A program made the position numbers and the translations under genes. This document shows, one piece after another, positions 9,793 to 19,781 of a DNA stretch of 42,754 nt (the first letter of the stretch is position 1; each line of letters starts with the position of its first letter). Source of the stretch: Richelia intracellularis (lineage in GTDB: Bacteria; Cyanobacteriota; Cyanobacteriia; Cyanobacteriales; Nostocaceae); NCBI GenBank assembly GCA_000613065.1, contig CBZS010000632.1, forward strand, positions 1 to 42,754. Reading direction: 5' to 3'. The notes beneath the pieces were generated by a model, which saw only the letters and a list, made by a program, of their open reading frames with translations, was not told where the DNA came from and ran no database searches.

Positions 9793-10065
9793 TTGAAGAA
9801 AATATTTAGTCTCATGTCCCGCAGAAATATCAAGATTATTCGCGCTGCCTTCCGCGAAATTCAGAAACTTTCACCCAGTGCTTTATCAGAAGTTGACAAG
9901 ATTTTGTATAGTTTTAGTCGGGGGAATGAAAAGCATACTAAACTTTTGCAGGGATATAGAAAGCTGTTGCGGACTCGTTGGGGTAATTGGCGAGTAATCT
10001 GGCAAAAAGATGGAGATAACATCTTAGTAACCCACATTCCGCACTTCAATTTGAATTACAAATAA
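9793..10065 (+). CDS. RelE/ParE-like toxin, apparently without antitoxin
   Basis: The 90-residue product has the compact RelE/ParE layout: two N-terminal helices (AAFREIQKLSPSALSEVDKI) and then a beta-sheet with LLQGYRKLLRTRWGNWRVIW and DGDNILVTHI. The GYRKLRTRWGNWRVIW-like segment is the family signature. Translation could begin at TTG 9793 or at ATG 9814 (MSRRNIKI), giving 83 residues. No small open frame that could be an antitoxin overlaps or adjoins it on either side, so it may be a chromosomal remnant. Toxicity and target cannot be judged from sequence. Confidence 0.62.
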   Translation: MKKIFSLMSRRNIKIIRAAFREIQKLSPSALSEVDKILYSFSRGNEKHTKLLQGYRKLLRTRWGNWRVIWQKDGDNILVTHIPHFNLNYK

Positions 10066-10299
10066 ATTACAAGTAAAATAAAAACACAAGAATCAGAATG
10101 ATTAATAAATAGAGTACAGAACGAATATATATTAAAAATAAATTAATTAAACAGAATAAATTTAACCATAAAATCGGTAATATGAGCACTAAAAAATTGA
10201 GGAGCAATAAATGTGTATTCAGATGTTAATACATTTTTATTTTGTTTCAAATTTTTGTTAAGTTAAGAAAGCAAATAATATTTTCGGCAACATGATGGC
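10066..10299. other. AT-rich intergenic stretch
   Basis: No gene, hairpin or repeat that I can support is present. It separates the toxin-like gene from IS1634 debris. Confidence 0.5.
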
Positions 10300-11275
10300 A
10301 GACAACTCAAAAAAAATGGCGTGATGACGTTAAATTAACAATTTTATTAACACCATCTAAACTTAAAAGATTCATACATTAAAAGTATTTAAATACCCAT
10401 ATTAATATAAGAGTCATGGTTAACTTAACTAATTTATTTTTGATTCCGGTTTTGATTATTTGTAAGGTATTCTTTAGTTGCCTTTGACCGAGATTATAAA
10501 CGAACACACACAAAGACATTAAAAATAACATGGTCTCAATTCGTTCATGATTTTCAACAAAGAAGCTATTATAAAAACATAAAGGATCTTTAAAAAAGAT
10601 AAATCCTCTTTCACAACATTGTTTATTCTTCTAATGTGTAAGAATTTCGGATGGTTCGAACTTCTGCTTCTCAACTAAATTAGTCGCAAAAAAAAATCTT
10701 CCAACTTGCTTTTTTCGGATTTATATATATTCTAATTTTTCAGTTCCCTCTACTTCCATTTTATAAACATTCTGATTATATTTTTAATTGCTTTCAATAA
10801 CTTTAATTTATGAGAATTCATAAATTAAAGTTATTGTTTATTTCTTTTAGTTTATATCAGCTTTGTTCTGGACTTTCAAAATATTATTTTCTCAACTCAT
10901 TAATTAGTTTTTCAACTGTTTATTTTTATTTTTTTAGCTTTTTTTTTTGCTTATCTAAATAACTTTCTTTTCTTTTTTGACTTTCTACTATTAGCCAGTT
11001 TTGTTTAATGGCACCGTAACTTACTATTTCTGACTTCCACTTGTATCGGTCTAGATTTAAACCTGCTCTTCTCTTTGTTTCTTTTGCATCTATCTCCTCT
11101 ATCTCTACAGACTGAACTAATTCTTGTGCTTTCTTAATTGTGATCGGTACTCGACTTATCCATTTTATATGCTGAATTCATTTGAGATTTTATTTGCTAT
11201 ATAATGCACTATCGCAGACCATAATACTGTCAAAAACTATTTGTTTTTGAAACTCTACTAAAATTTGACAAAATA
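10300..11275 (-). pseudogene. IS1634-family transposase (DUF4277 type) C-terminal half, decayed
   Basis: Reading the minus strand from the junction at 11275 gives ILVEFQKQIVFDSIMVCDSA, then (after stops) IQHIKWISRVPITIKKAQEL and YKWKSEIVSYGAIKQNWLIV. Further down come EPSEILTH, a TAG, KNKQCCERGFIFFKDPLCFY and MLFLMSLCVFVYNLGQRQL. These are ordered blocks of IS1634-type transposases, including the QRQL region near the C-terminus. Many frames are broken, so no long open frame covers the region. The N-terminal half is missing because ISAs1 copy 3 inserted at 11276 and the DNA beyond it was lost. Confidence 0.82.
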
Positions 11276-11976
11276 CCAGGGTAAGCGCATCTAATTTTGT
11301 AGTGAGAATTACAGATTGTTGTACAGAATTGTGGGGCATGTCTTGATTGTCAAGTGCGAACGCCAACGACGGGCACTTCGTGCCAAAGGGCAGGCTACGC
11401 CAACGCCCTTTGGGGGGGTACTGGAGGGGCATCCCTAAAAAAAGTTGACGCAACTGGGGAACGCTTCGTAGGGCACAAAAATGGAGATTTAAGTATTAAA
11501 GAAGTTAAGTCATATGCTAAGGACGCAAAGGGTCTATCTGAACTGAACGGCTTAGTCTAATGCTATCTCTGATCAAGAAGGCTTGCGCCTACGGGTTTCA
11601 AATCTTCAAAACCAAAGATTAAAAACTCAAAAAATTTGAGTATAGCCAATGCCACTGCATTCACAGAAAAAATATCATTAGTTTTTAGTAAGATAGAAGA
11701 CCCACCTGTAGAAAGAACCCGTGTCCATTTATTAACAGATATTTTAATCATTGGAATACTATCAGTGATTGCAGGAGGTAAGGGATGGGAGGACATAGAA
11801 AATTATGGATTGAGTAAATACGACTGGTTGGAGCAGTTTTTAGCTTTACCAGAGGGCATCCCAAGTGCAGATAGGCTTTGACGGGTGTTTGAACCCATTA
11901 ACCCAAAAGTATTTGAGCGATGCTTTTGACGTTGGGTAGAATCAATAGTTGAAGCCGTAGGAGCACAGGTAATTAC
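11276..11976 (+). mobile_element. ISAs1-family element, copy 3, truncated
   Basis: The terminal sequence CCAGGGTAAGCGCATCT starts at 11276, exactly where the IS1634 transposase reading is lost. The orientation is opposite to copies 1 and 2. It contains the long non-coding end and the first part of the transposase gene. A MITE begins at 11977 and nothing of the element is recognisable after it. Confidence 0.85.
11636..11976 (+). pseudogene. ISAs1-family transposase, 5' part only
   Basis: The frame from TTG 11636 encodes SIANATAFTEKISLVFSKIE and KGWEDIENYGLSKYDWLEQF, then EGIPSADRL, a TGA, VFEPINPKVFERCF, another TGA, and RWVESIVEAVGAQVI. It ends at the MITE before the catalytic DGKT motif. 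Two stops and the truncation make it inactive. Confidence 0.85.
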
Positions 11977-12067
11977 GGCGTTGCATAAGTGCGGGATGAA
12001 TTAGCGTTTGAAAACATTGATAAATAGTTGAAAATTTAGTGAAATCATCCCGCACTTATGCAACGCC
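11977..12067. mobile_element. 91-bp MITE, copy 4
   Basis: This is a 91-bp element with both arms of the ATAAGTGC type, giving a perfect 23-bp terminal inverted repeat. The flanking octamers GTAATTAC and CAGTAAAA do not match. One side was therefore probably deleted after insertion, which also explains the abrupt end of ISAs1 copy 3. Confidence 0.92.
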
Positions 12068-12195
12068 CAGTAAAATTTTTCTAATTCTCGTAACTGAAAA
12101 ATCTGACATTTTCAAAGTAGGGAGAATTATCTACTAGTGTGCGGCTTAATTTTACGGATTTCCTTAATAATTCCAAACCACCTTATTATTTCTCC

Positions 12196-13458
12196 CTAAG
12201 CTGCACCTGCCACAACAGAACTTTTCTGTAATATTTTCAATGCAGCTTCATACTGTAGATCTTCTGGTGTTGCAATTTGATTGCGTTGTATGGCTGTTTG
12301 ACGAACAACCTTGTCTGGTTTAATTCCGAGTTTATTAATATCCCGGTGATTCGGGGTTTCATACTTAGCAATTGTTACCGCTAAACCAGAGCCATCAGCC
12401 AATTCAAACAAGGATTGAATTAAGCCCTTGCCAAAAGTCGTTTCTCCTACTAATTGAGCACGACCATTGTCTTGTAAGGCTCCTGCTAATATTTCACTGG
12501 CACTAGCTGTACCTTCATTTACTAAAATTACTAGTGGGTCTTGCGTTAAAGCAGGTCCAAAAGATTCAAAGCTGCCTAAAATACCTTGACGATTAGCTGT
12601 ATATACGATAGTACCAGAATCTAACCACAGACGGGCAACTTCAATACCCGATTGAAGCAAACCACCAGGGTTATTACGTAAATCAAGAATATACCCAGTA
12701 GCCCCTTTCTTTTCTAAATCAGTAATGGCTTGAGTTAAATCTGTGGCAGCATTGGCATTGAATTGAGTCAGGCGTAAATAGCCAATAGGTAAACCCTGGG
12801 GAGAAGATTGTAATTGGGCTATAACTGGATTGAGAGTAATGCGCTCGCGGACTATTCTTACCTCTTTTTGTCCATCCTTATCCCTTTCAATCAACAAAGT
12901 AACCAAACTACCCACAGGCCCACGCATCCTATGGGCAGCCTCATCTAGGGTAAACTTGTCTGTGGCAACTCCTTCAATTTTGACAATGCGATCGCGGGGT
13001 CTTAACCCAGCTTTCTCAGCTGGAGAGCCAGCAATGGGGGAAACCACTTCCAATTTGCCTGTTTGTGGATTCAAAGCAATCTGTAAACCCACACCAGTTA
13101 ACTCCCCAGAGGTATTCACCTGCAAACTACGGTACTGCTCGGGGTCTAAAAAACGAGTAAATGGATCGTCCAAGGTTTTAAGCATATTTTGAATTGCCAC
13201 ATAAGCTGCTTTGTGTTCTGAAAGTGGCTGCTTCAATGCCTTTCTGCGTAAAGAGTACCAGTTTTGATGATTAAACGTCTCATCCACATAAGCCCGATTA
13301 ACAATTCGCCATGCTTGCAAAACTAATTGCTGCTCCTCCGTCAAAGCCATTGCAGGTTGAGCAAAACTGCAAAAACCAATCCAGACTGTTAACAACAGCA
13401 TTAATCCCAATTTAAAAATCCGTTTATGCATAAACTCCATGTTTATTGTTATTTTCAA
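12196..13458 (-). CDS. ctpA: Carboxyl-terminal processing protease (S41 family)
   Basis: This 420-residue protein starts with a signal peptide (hydrophobic core about 16-32, likely cleavage after AMA at 38) directing it to the lumen or periplasm. A PDZ domain (about 115-195, ELTGVGLQIALN to AGLRPRDRIVKIEG) is followed by the S41 catalytic domain. The expected nucleophile Ser319 is in EGTASASEI and the general-base Lys344 is in TTFGKGLIQS, with the LDLRNNPGG motif at 259-267. CtpA removes the C-terminal extension of the D1 precursor, enabling assembly of the manganese cluster. It is divergent from petB, an arrangement I recall from other cyanobacteria. The ATG at 13431 (MHKRIF) is a plausible alternative start. 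Confidence 0.93.
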   Translation of the reverse strand: MKITINMEFMHKRIFKLGLMLLLTVWIGFCSFAQPAMALTEEQQLVLQAWRIVNRAYVDETFNHQNWYSLRRKALKQPLSEHKAAYVAIQNMLKTLDDPFTRFLDPEQYRSLQVNTSGELTGVGLQIALNPQTGKLEVVSPIAGSPAEKAGLRPRDRIVKIEGVATDKFTLDEAAHRMRGPVGSLVTLLIERDKDGQKEVRIVRERITLNPVIAQLQSSPQGLPIGYLRLTQFNANAATDLTQAITDLEKKGATGYILDLRNNPGGLLQSGIEVARLWLDSGTIVYTANRQGILGSFESFGPALTQDPLVILVNEGTASASEILAGALQDNGRAQLVGETTFGKGLIQSLFELADGSGLAVTIAKYETPNHRDINKLGIKPDKVVRQTAIQRNQIATPEDLQYEAALKILQKSSVVAGAA

Positions 13459-13811
13459 CCCAAATTGAAGAAAAATTGGTGCAGTGACCCTATTGAGGAT
13501 GAAATTACTCTCTTGACTATGTTACTTTTTTTATAGAAGTGATGCATTGGAAAATCATTTAGTTTAATTGCATGATGGCAGTGCATCTTGCTCACAAAAC
13601 GATAAGATCTACTTTGTGCCTACTATTTATTAGTTTGAGGCACAGGGAGAACGCAATACATTCCTCCTTAACAGAGTGTTAAGTTAATTTAAGCTTATAT
13701 CACTCTGAACCAACCATATAGCTAAGGAGTCAAGTGCTCTTAGCTAAAACCCCCAAACTATTAGTGGGGAGATTCATCAACCCCAAGCTATTTCTAGGAA
13801 TTTTTAATTGT
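13459..13811. promoter_or_regulatory. Divergent ctpA/petB promoter region
   Basis: This 353-bp gene-free region must supply promoters for both ctpA and petBD. A short palindrome, CTTAACAGAGTGTTAAG, lies at 13667-13683, about 130 bp before the petB ATG, and could be an operator. An in-frame open reading extends petB upstream, but its sequence is not conserved-looking. I could not assign -10 or -35 boxes with confidence. Confidence 0.5.
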
Positions 13812-14459
13812 ATGGCGAACGTTTACGACTGGTTTGAGGAACGCTTGGAGATAGAAGCGATAGCTGAAGACGTTACCAGTAAGTACGTCCCTCCCCACGT
13901 CAACATTTTCTACTGTTTAGGCGGAATTACCCTAACTTGCTTTCTCATCCAGTTTGCGACTGGATTTGCTATGACCTTCTACTACAGACCGACTGTGGCA
14001 GAAGCTTATGCATCAGTACAGTACATCATGAATGAGGTTAACTTTGGTTGGTTGATCCGCTCAATCCATCGTTGGTCCGCCAGCATGATGGTACTGATGA
14101 TGATTCTGCACGTTTTCCGGGTTTATCTCACTGGTGGCTTTAAAAAGCCTAGGGAATTAACCTGGGTTAGTGGCGTAATCATGGCTGTAATCACCGTTTC
14201 CTTCGGCGTAACTGGCTATTCTTTACCCTGGGACCAAGTTGGTTACTGGGCTGTGAAAATTGTAAGTGGTGTACCCGAAGCAATTCCCATCGTTGGTACT
14301 ACAATTTCTGATTTGTTACGTGGTGGTGCTAGCGTTGGACAAGGTACTTTAACTCGCTACTACAGTGCCCACACCTTTGTACTACCTTGGTTAATTGCAG
14401 TTTTCATGCTGTTTCACTTCCTTATGATTCGTAAGCAGGGAATTTCTGGTCCTTTGTAA
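13812..14459 (+). CDS. petB: Cytochrome b6 of the cytochrome b6f complex
   Basis: The start is set at ATG 13812 ([13 protein letters not shown]), the conserved PetB N-terminus, giving 215 residues, the usual length. Four transmembrane helices carry the haem b ligands His86/His187 and His100/His202. Cys35 is the expected covalent attachment site for haem c-n. PetB forms the quinone-oxidising core between photosystems II and I in the thylakoid membrane. An open frame continues upstream to 13734, but it lacks family similarity. petD follows 196 bp downstream on the same strand, the standard petBD arrangement. No damage is seen. Confidence 0.98.
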   Translation: MANVYDWFEERLEIEAIAEDVTSKYVPPHVNIFYCLGGITLTCFLIQFATGFAMTFYYRPTVAEAYASVQYIMNEVNFGWLIRSIHRWSASMMVLMMILHVFRVYLTGGFKKPRELTWVSGVIMAVITVSFGVTGYSLPWDQVGYWAVKIVSGVPEAIPIVGTTISDLLRGGASVGQGTLTRYYSAHTFVLPWLIAVFMLFHFLMIRKQGISGPL

Positions 14460-14655
14460 TTAACAGTTATTAACAATAAAACAGCTTTCATCGGAATAGT
14501 CATAATCGTGAGTTTGGTTTAAACTTGTGGCTATATAGAAAAATAAAAGTCACAAGTTACCAAAACTTACATACTTCCTTGATAAAAGCTGGATGTAAGT
14601 TAATAGCTAAGGTAAATGCTTTAACTCAATTGAAGCAGGAGAGCACATCAAAAAA

Positions 14656-15138
14656 ATGTCAATACTGAAAAAACCTGATCTTAGCGATCCCGCATTAAGA
14701 GCCAAATTGGCGAAAGGTATGGGCCATAATTACTATGGTGAACCCGCTTGGCCCAATGACCTACTCTACATTTTCCCAGTTTGTATCATGGGAAGTTTTG
14801 CTTGCTTAGTAGCTTTAGCTGTATTAGATCCAGCAATGACTGGTGAACCGGCTAATCCTTTTGCTACACCTCTGGAAATTTTACCCGAGTGGTACTTGTA
14901 CCCAGTATTTCAAATTTTGCGTTCAATTCCCAATAAGCTTCTAGGAGTTTTATTGATGAGTGCTGTACCTGTGGGATTAATTTTAGTGCCCTTCATTGAG
15001 AGCGTTAACAAGTTCCAAAATCCTTTCCGTCGTCCAGTAGCTACTACAGTGTTCTTGTTTGGAACTTTAGTAACTATATGGTTAGGTATTGGTGCTGTAC
15101 TCCCATTGGATAAGTCTTTGACACTAGGCTTATTCTAA
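14656..15138 (+). CDS. petD: Cytochrome b6f complex subunit IV
   Basis: The product is 160 residues, full family length, beginning [12 protein letters not shown]. The quinol-oxidation-site motif PEWY is at 77-80, and three transmembrane helices follow the family pattern. Subunit IV pairs with cytochrome b6 to complete the equivalent of mitochondrial cytochrome b. A GGAGAG Shine-Dalgarno-like sequence lies about 15 nt before the ATG. It forms an operon with petB, and a hairpin at 15217-15275 may end the transcript. Confidence 0.98.
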   Translation: MSILKKPDLSDPALRAKLAKGMGHNYYGEPAWPNDLLYIFPVCIMGSFACLVALAVLDPAMTGEPANPFATPLEILPEWYLYPVFQILRSIPNKLLGVLLMSAVPVGLILVPFIESVNKFQNPFRRPVATTVFLFGTLVTIWLGIGAVLPLDKSLTLGLF

Positions 15139-15444
15139 AAAGGTCTTGAACTTGGGTTGTAAATAAGTACAAGTACACACTGCGATTCTTAATCTCAAGT
15201 AAGGTTTAACGAGTATGACACCTGTGACTTTCTGAAAAAGTGGAAATTGGCTTTTACAGAAACTCCACAGGTGTCTACTTTTATAGCTGGGTGATGGATA
15301 AGAAATAGAATAACTATCTCGATTTTCTTGCGTGAACAATGTAGAGTATTAATACCCTTGACAAATTTAAGAAATAAAAGTTATTTTTTCTGACTGTTGA
15401 CTTAATTACTCCAATACATATTTTGTCTATTACAGTCAAGGTCA
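15139..15444. other. petD to anti-sigma gene intergenic region with hairpin
   Basis: The stretch has no gene. It contains a 10-bp inverted repeat, GACACCTGTG at 15217-15226 and CACAGGTGTC at 15266-15275, with further pairing possible in the loop, followed by a short T-rich run. This could be the petBD terminator. The rest, upstream of 15445, should contain the next promoter. Confidence 0.5.
15217..15275 (+). terminator. Possible petBD terminator hairpin
   Basis: Perfect 10-bp arms with a 39-nt interior lie about 80 bp after the petD stop, followed by TACTTTTA. The T-tract is weak and the loop is long, so a role in termination or mRNA stability is an inference. Confidence 0.4.
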
Positions 15445-15927
15445 ATGCTTAGCATATTGCAGCAAGACCATCTGACAATAAAGAGTGAACTAAAACTTCT
15501 CAACCAAGTACAAAAATGGTTTGAGCAATTTTGTTCTCAATATTTATATCAGTGTGGTTGGTCAGAAATCCAAGTTTATCGCCTCAATTTAGCCCTAGCG
15601 GAAGGCTTTACCAATGCCGTTCGTCATGCCCACCATGGCTTACCTCCAGATACTAATATTGATATTGAATTGAGTTTATGGGTTGATCACTTAGAAATTA
15701 GGATATGGGATCGAGGAGAAGCATTTGATCCAGATGCGATCCCAGAGCCAGAACCTGGTACTTTACAAGCTGGAGGATATGGATGGTTTCTCCTGCGTCG
15801 TTTATCTGATCGGGTTGAATATGAACGTATTGAGAACAATTCTTCTCAAGCAGCATCAGGTAAGCGCAATTGTTTACTAATTGTGAAGTATCTTTCTACC
15901 CCGGAGCAAAGGAAAGAAGGCAATTAA
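15445..15927 (+). CDS. RsbW-like anti-sigma factor / serine kinase (HATPase_c_2)
   Basis: The 160-residue protein is a single GHKL ATP-binding domain. The N-box is LALAEGFTNAVRHAHHG (about 49-65), with the characteristic glutamate and asparagine. The G1-box is IWDRGEAFDPDAIPEP (about 92-107), and the GGYGWFLLRRLSDRVEY segment covers the ATP lid and G2 region. Such proteins bind sigma factors or phosphorylate STAS-domain anti-anti-sigma proteins. No STAS partner is adjacent. The ORF is intact and ends just before a broken glycosyltransferase gene. Confidence 0.88.
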   Translation: MLSILQQDHLTIKSELKLLNQVQKWFEQFCSQYLYQCGWSEIQVYRLNLALAEGFTNAVRHAHHGLPPDTNIDIELSLWVDHLEIRIWDRGEAFDPDAIPEPEPGTLQAGGYGWFLLRRLSDRVEYERIENNSSQAASGKRNCLLIVKYLSTPEQRKEGN

Positions 15928-15976
15928 GCCCGTGAAAACACTGATATTTGTGTGGTTTGTGTGATTTTTTTTTGAT

Positions 15977-16018
15977 AGTTACTTGTCTATAATGAGTTTG
16001 AGAAAAAACAAGTAACTT
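15977..16018. other. Inverted repeat before the glycosyltransferase pseudogene
   Basis: AGTTACTTGT (15977-15986) and ACAAGTAACT (16009-16018) are perfect 10-bp arms around a 22-nt loop. It could terminate the anti-sigma transcript, but no clear T-tract follows. Confidence 0.4.
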
Positions 16019-16025
16019 TATCAGT

Positions 16026-17091
16026 ATGGATAGGCATTTAAATTATAAAAAAAATTATATATTTGTTTTTATTGAAGTTTTTGGTTGTGAAGGTGGGATT
16101 CAATCCTATGTCAAAGAGATATTGGCGGCTTACTCGACTTTTGACAAGGATGTAAAACAAGAGGTTCTTTTAGTGCGATATTCCCTAAATAGGGCAAATC
16201 CCTATCTATCAAAGAATTTCAATTTCCAGTACTTTAAATCTCCCTTGCCGCAACTAGAAAGGTTAAAAATAGCGATAGCTTTATTCCTACGCATACTGCG
16301 TCAACGACCTAACCATGTTTTTTGGGGTCATATCAAGCTTGCACCCCTAGTAGGAATAATGTCCTAATATTTAAACATTCCTTACACGGTAATTACTTAT
16401 GGCAAGGAAGTGTGGGAACCTTTGACACCAAGAACTAAAACAATTTTACGAAAGGCTGCGGGAATTTGGACTATTAGCCGCTATACTCGCAAACTTGCCT
16501 GTTCCGTAAATCAGTTAGATGAGGCTAAGTTTAAAATGTTACCACCAGCTATTGATGACTCTAGCTAGGCTGTGGTCTGGTGATATTTATAAGGGTGTGG
16601 ATGTAACAATTAGGGCATTGCCAAAAATAGCCCAAGTGTTTCCAGAGGTGAGATATTTTGTTATTGGTAGGGGAGATAACCAACCCAGATTAGCAAAACT
16701 AGCTCAAGATTTAGGAGTTAGCGTTAGCGTTGTATTTGCTGGTTTTGTACCCGAATCAGAATTGATTGAACATTATCGTCTTGCAGATGCCTATGTCATG
16801 CCTTCCCAAGAGGGCTTTGGTATTGCGTATTTGGAAGGCATGGCTTGTGGTATACCCGTGTTATCAGGTGATGATGATGGTTCTGCTGACCCTTTACAAA
16901 ATGGTAAATGAGGATGGCAAGTGCCTCATCGGGATGATAATGCAGTGGCAAATGCTTGTATAGAGATATTGACAAGGGAAGATCCGCGTTGTGACGGTGA
17001 GTGGTTAAGAGAACAAGGGATCGCTCATTTTGGTATGGAAGAGTTTCAAAGGCACGTCAAAGAGATGATTTTAGGGGGTGAAAGCATCTGA
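16026..17091 (+). pseudogene. Glycosyltransferase family 4, inactivated
   Basis: The first frame encodes an N-terminal GT-B domain start (VFIEVFGCEGGIQSYVKEIL). After a TAA at 16365 the same frame continues NIPYTVITYGKEVWEPLTPR and RKAAGIWTISRYTRKLAC. Around 16560 the frame changes and some residues seem lost before LARLWSGDIYKGVDVTIRAL. The C-terminal donor-binding motif is EGFGIAYLEGMACGIPVLS (E-x7-E type). A TGA at 16909 is followed by readable coding similarity to 17091. The intact enzyme would transfer a sugar from a nucleotide donor for surface polysaccharide; substrate unknown. Confidence 0.88.
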
Positions 17092-17100
17092 GGGGCGATG

Positions 17101-17442
17101 TCATGTTACACAAGCGAAAATCCATTGTAGGGGCGCTACGGCTTGCGCCCTTATCAGAGTTGTACAATACTTAGGGTTAATACCCCGTTCTTGGAATAAA
17201 GAGCGTAAAGTTTGTAATTCAGCCTCTGCTTGTTCAGCCCTTCCTTCCGCCTGTTCCCGCTGTTGATCTAATTCAGCAACGCCAGATTTGTCTTAGCATC
17301 AGGGCGATAAATTTGCAGTTCATCATCAGAAAATTCAAAGCGAATTCCGAATCGGGGACTAACTCAAGCTGACATTTCATTAACTGGTTGTAAATCTGCA
17401 TCTACCCGTACCCAGCCTGAGAATTCACCCGTATCTGGGTGA
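17101..17442 (-). pseudogene. Uma2-family (DUF820) endonuclease-like gene, 3' fragment
   Basis: The minus strand from 17448 reads (L)YHPDTGEFSGWVRVDADLQP, then VSPRFGIRFEFSDDELQIYR and, after a frameshift, a coiled coil (ELDQQREQAEGRAEQAEAEL) followed by LRSLFQERGINPK. This is the usual Uma2 C-terminus. Joining it to 21011-21197 and 22103-22301 across two insertions restores a frame of about 220 residues. It also has a TGA replacing the TGG of the expected AWVSPR and a frameshift before the coiled coil, so it was decaying independently of the insertions. Confidence 0.85.
17126..17153. repeat. Degenerate GC-rich palindrome
   Basis: TGTAGGGGCGC and GCGCCCTTA flank a short loop. It resembles the perfect palindrome at 31072-31104 and likewise lies between convergent genes. 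Confidence 0.5.
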
Positions 17443-17517
17443 TATAAACTGAAGTTACCCTTTGACGAGAAACCAAACTTATGAGTAGTGAGATTTACAG
17501 AGATTTCAAGTCCAAGC

Positions 17518-18263
17518 TTACTGGGTACAAATCATGCTAATTCCGAGTAAATATATTGCTCTTTGTTCTATAGCTGTAGACTGAGTAATCTTCTCAAAAA
17601 TGAAGGATTTACTACCAATTGTTGTAGAAATTGTATTTTTAACAATTGAAGCGAAATCATCCAATAAAGTTTGGAAGCTATGAACGGGCAAATTATCTGA
17701 GGTACGCTTTTTGTTCACTTTATTTTTCGCTTTTTCGCTCTTTTTGGCAGGAGATACAACAGACTATTTTCTCGCTGCTGTTGCTTCTCAATCATCTTCA
17801 TCAAAAAGTATTGGCTCTAAAAGTTTTTGTGTATTCCATTTTACATAAAAACAAGAAAAAATACATAGAAATATATGGGATTTTACACATTCGGCTGTAT
17901 AGTGGTAAATTGGACGAACTTTTAAATCAACAGTTTTATAACTACGGAAAGCTTGTTCTACTGGTGAGAGATTTTTATCGGCTTTTACCGTATCCGTAGC
18001 AGATAAAGTTTCTTCATCCAAAGATGTACTAATTCTAATATATAAACCATCCAATACTGTTTCTGTATCAAATTTTGGCTGATTTCTCTGATATGAAAAA
18101 CTGTTCTCTTCTATCTCAATTAGAAAATGTTTTTCAACATTAAATTTATTGATAAGTTTACCTACCCTTACAGCAATATTATCCTCCCCTTTTAGTCGAC
18201 GAGCGTTTTTCGAAGTTGCTGCAACAATTTTGTCTAATTGCTTTTCTGTTGCTTGTAATCATT
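17518..18263 (-). pseudogene. IS1634-family transposase, C-terminal half
   Basis: The blocks in order are DNIAVRVGKLINKFNVEKHF, LIEIEENSFSYQRNQPKFD, TVLDGLYIRIST, KNLSPVEQAFRSYKTVDLKV and RPIYHYTAECVKSHIFLCIF. These are followed by QKLLEPILFDEDD and NLPVHSFQTLLDDFASIVKN. They are typical of the IS1634 catalytic C-terminus (the VEQAFRSYKTVDLKVRPI region). Two or more frame changes occur. The N-terminal half lies at 19956-20865 beyond ISAs1. Confidence 0.88.
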
Positions 18264-18280
18264 CCAGGGTAAGCGCATCT

Positions 18281-19477
18281 CAAATTATATTGACAAGCGG
18301 GTTGAGAAGTATCATCATGTTGGGATAAACAAGCAGTAAGAACAGTCAGCATATAATTATTATCCATAGCGGCTCGATTAGATTTTTGGCGATTACTACA
18401 TTTCAAAGATTGCTCTAGGTTTAAAGCATTAAGAGCTATTCGCCGCAGAAGTGCTAAGTTTTGTGGAGCATGACCAGTAGGGACACCACAACCATCTTCA
18501 GAAAAAGTGACATCTAAAGTCCAATGCAAACCATTTTCCACACCCCAATGAAGACGAATCACTTGTCCTAAGTTACGAGGATCACAATTTAAACTAGTTA
18601 GATAAAAATGAACTTCACGGGTTGTTTGATTGCAAAGATGTGGTACCCGCACAACCATGACAATCGATTTAAGACCAACCCAATTGTCTTGGTTATGCAA
18701 AGTTTGCTGTTAATAAATAGGAACACACCAAATTTGACCTTTTTCAGTACGATGATGACCTTTCTCTACCCGTTTATCATAACTATGGATAATACCTTTA
18801 AAGACTTGAGATAACTGTTGCTCAAACCAATTTTTCACTTGTACGTAAAGTTTACGATGATTACCTTTGAGTGCTAAAACATAATCTGCTTTTGCATTCA
18901 AGATTTGGGATGCAATTGCTGTTTGCGTACCCATGGCATCAATGGTAATAATACATCCACCCATGTCTAATAATTCCAAGAATGCAGGGATTGCTGTAAT
19001 TTCATTCCATTGATTTATCGTCTTGTTTTACTTGTCCTAAAACAATACGATGTTCACTCGACCATGGACTAACTAGATGTAACGCTGATTTACCCTGTTC
19101 TCTATCATAGGAACTTTTGAGGGTCTTACCATCAATGGGAATTACCTGTGCTCCTGGGGCTTCAACTCTTGATTCTACCCAACGTCGAAAGCATCCCTCA
19201 AATACTTTTGGGTTAATGGGTTCAAACACCCGTCGAAAGGTATGTGCACTTGGGATGGCCTCTGGTAAAGCTAAAAACTGCTCCAACCAGTCGTATTTAC
19301 TCAATCCATAATTTTCCATGTCCTCCCATCCCTTAACTCCTGCAATCACTGATAGTATTTCAATGATTAAAATATCTGTTAATCAATGGACACGAGTTCT
19401 TTCTACAGGTGGGTCTTCTATCTCACTAAAAACTAATGACATTTTTTCTGTCAATGCAGTGGTATTGGCTATACTCA
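18281..19477 (-). pseudogene. ISAs1-family transposase, nearly full length, disrupted
   Basis: From TTG 19477 the reading gives the DDE_Tnp_1-associated N-terminus, then VIPIDGKTLKSSYDREQGKS and SSEHRIVLGQVKQDDKS. After a frame break near 19002 come LLDMGGCIITIDAMGTQTAI (second acidic region) and DYVLALKGNHRKLY. After a TAA near 18709 comes VIRLHWGVENGLHWTLDVTF, the conserved HWxxEN-type motif. A further stop lies in HxLTDIL near 19385. The C-terminal frame reads out of the element into IS1634 without a stop of its own. Confidence 0.88.
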
Positions 19478-19655
19478 AATTTTTTGAACTTTTAATCTTT
19501 GGTTTTGAAGATTTGAAACCGGTAGGCGCAAGCCTTCTTGTCAGAGATACCATTAGACTAAGCCGTTCAGTTCAGATAGAGCCTTTGCGTCCTTAGCATA
19601 CTACTTAACTTCTTTAATATTTAAATCTCTATTTTTGTGCCCCACGAGTGTTCCA

Positions 19656-19781
19656 GCAACTGGGGAAGATTGGTTGGCGTAGGGGAGTGCCAGGTGGGGA
19701 TATGAGTGTTTATTGGGCTTACTCAAGGTCTTGATGCCCCTACCTGGCAGCACTGAATCTAGGGAAGGGTTCCCCAGTTGC
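19656..19781. repeat. 126-bp palindromic insert in the ISAs1 non-coding end
   Basis: The outer arms are GCAACTGGGGAA (19656) and TTCCCCAGTTGC (ending 19781). The inner arms are GTGCCAGGTGGGG and CCCCTACCTGGCA. The same insert occurs at about 28610-28731 in copy 4 but is absent from copies 1 and 3, where only the right arm sequence is present. Confidence 0.75.

Noticed and set aside
13734-13811. N-terminal extension of cytochrome b6
   Set aside because: PetB starts at MANVYDWF with normal length; the upstream codons match nothing in the family.
18608-18814. Plus-strand open frames paralleling those at 301-495
   Set aside because: They are antisense shadows of the ISAs1 transposase; conservation comes from the element being repeated.
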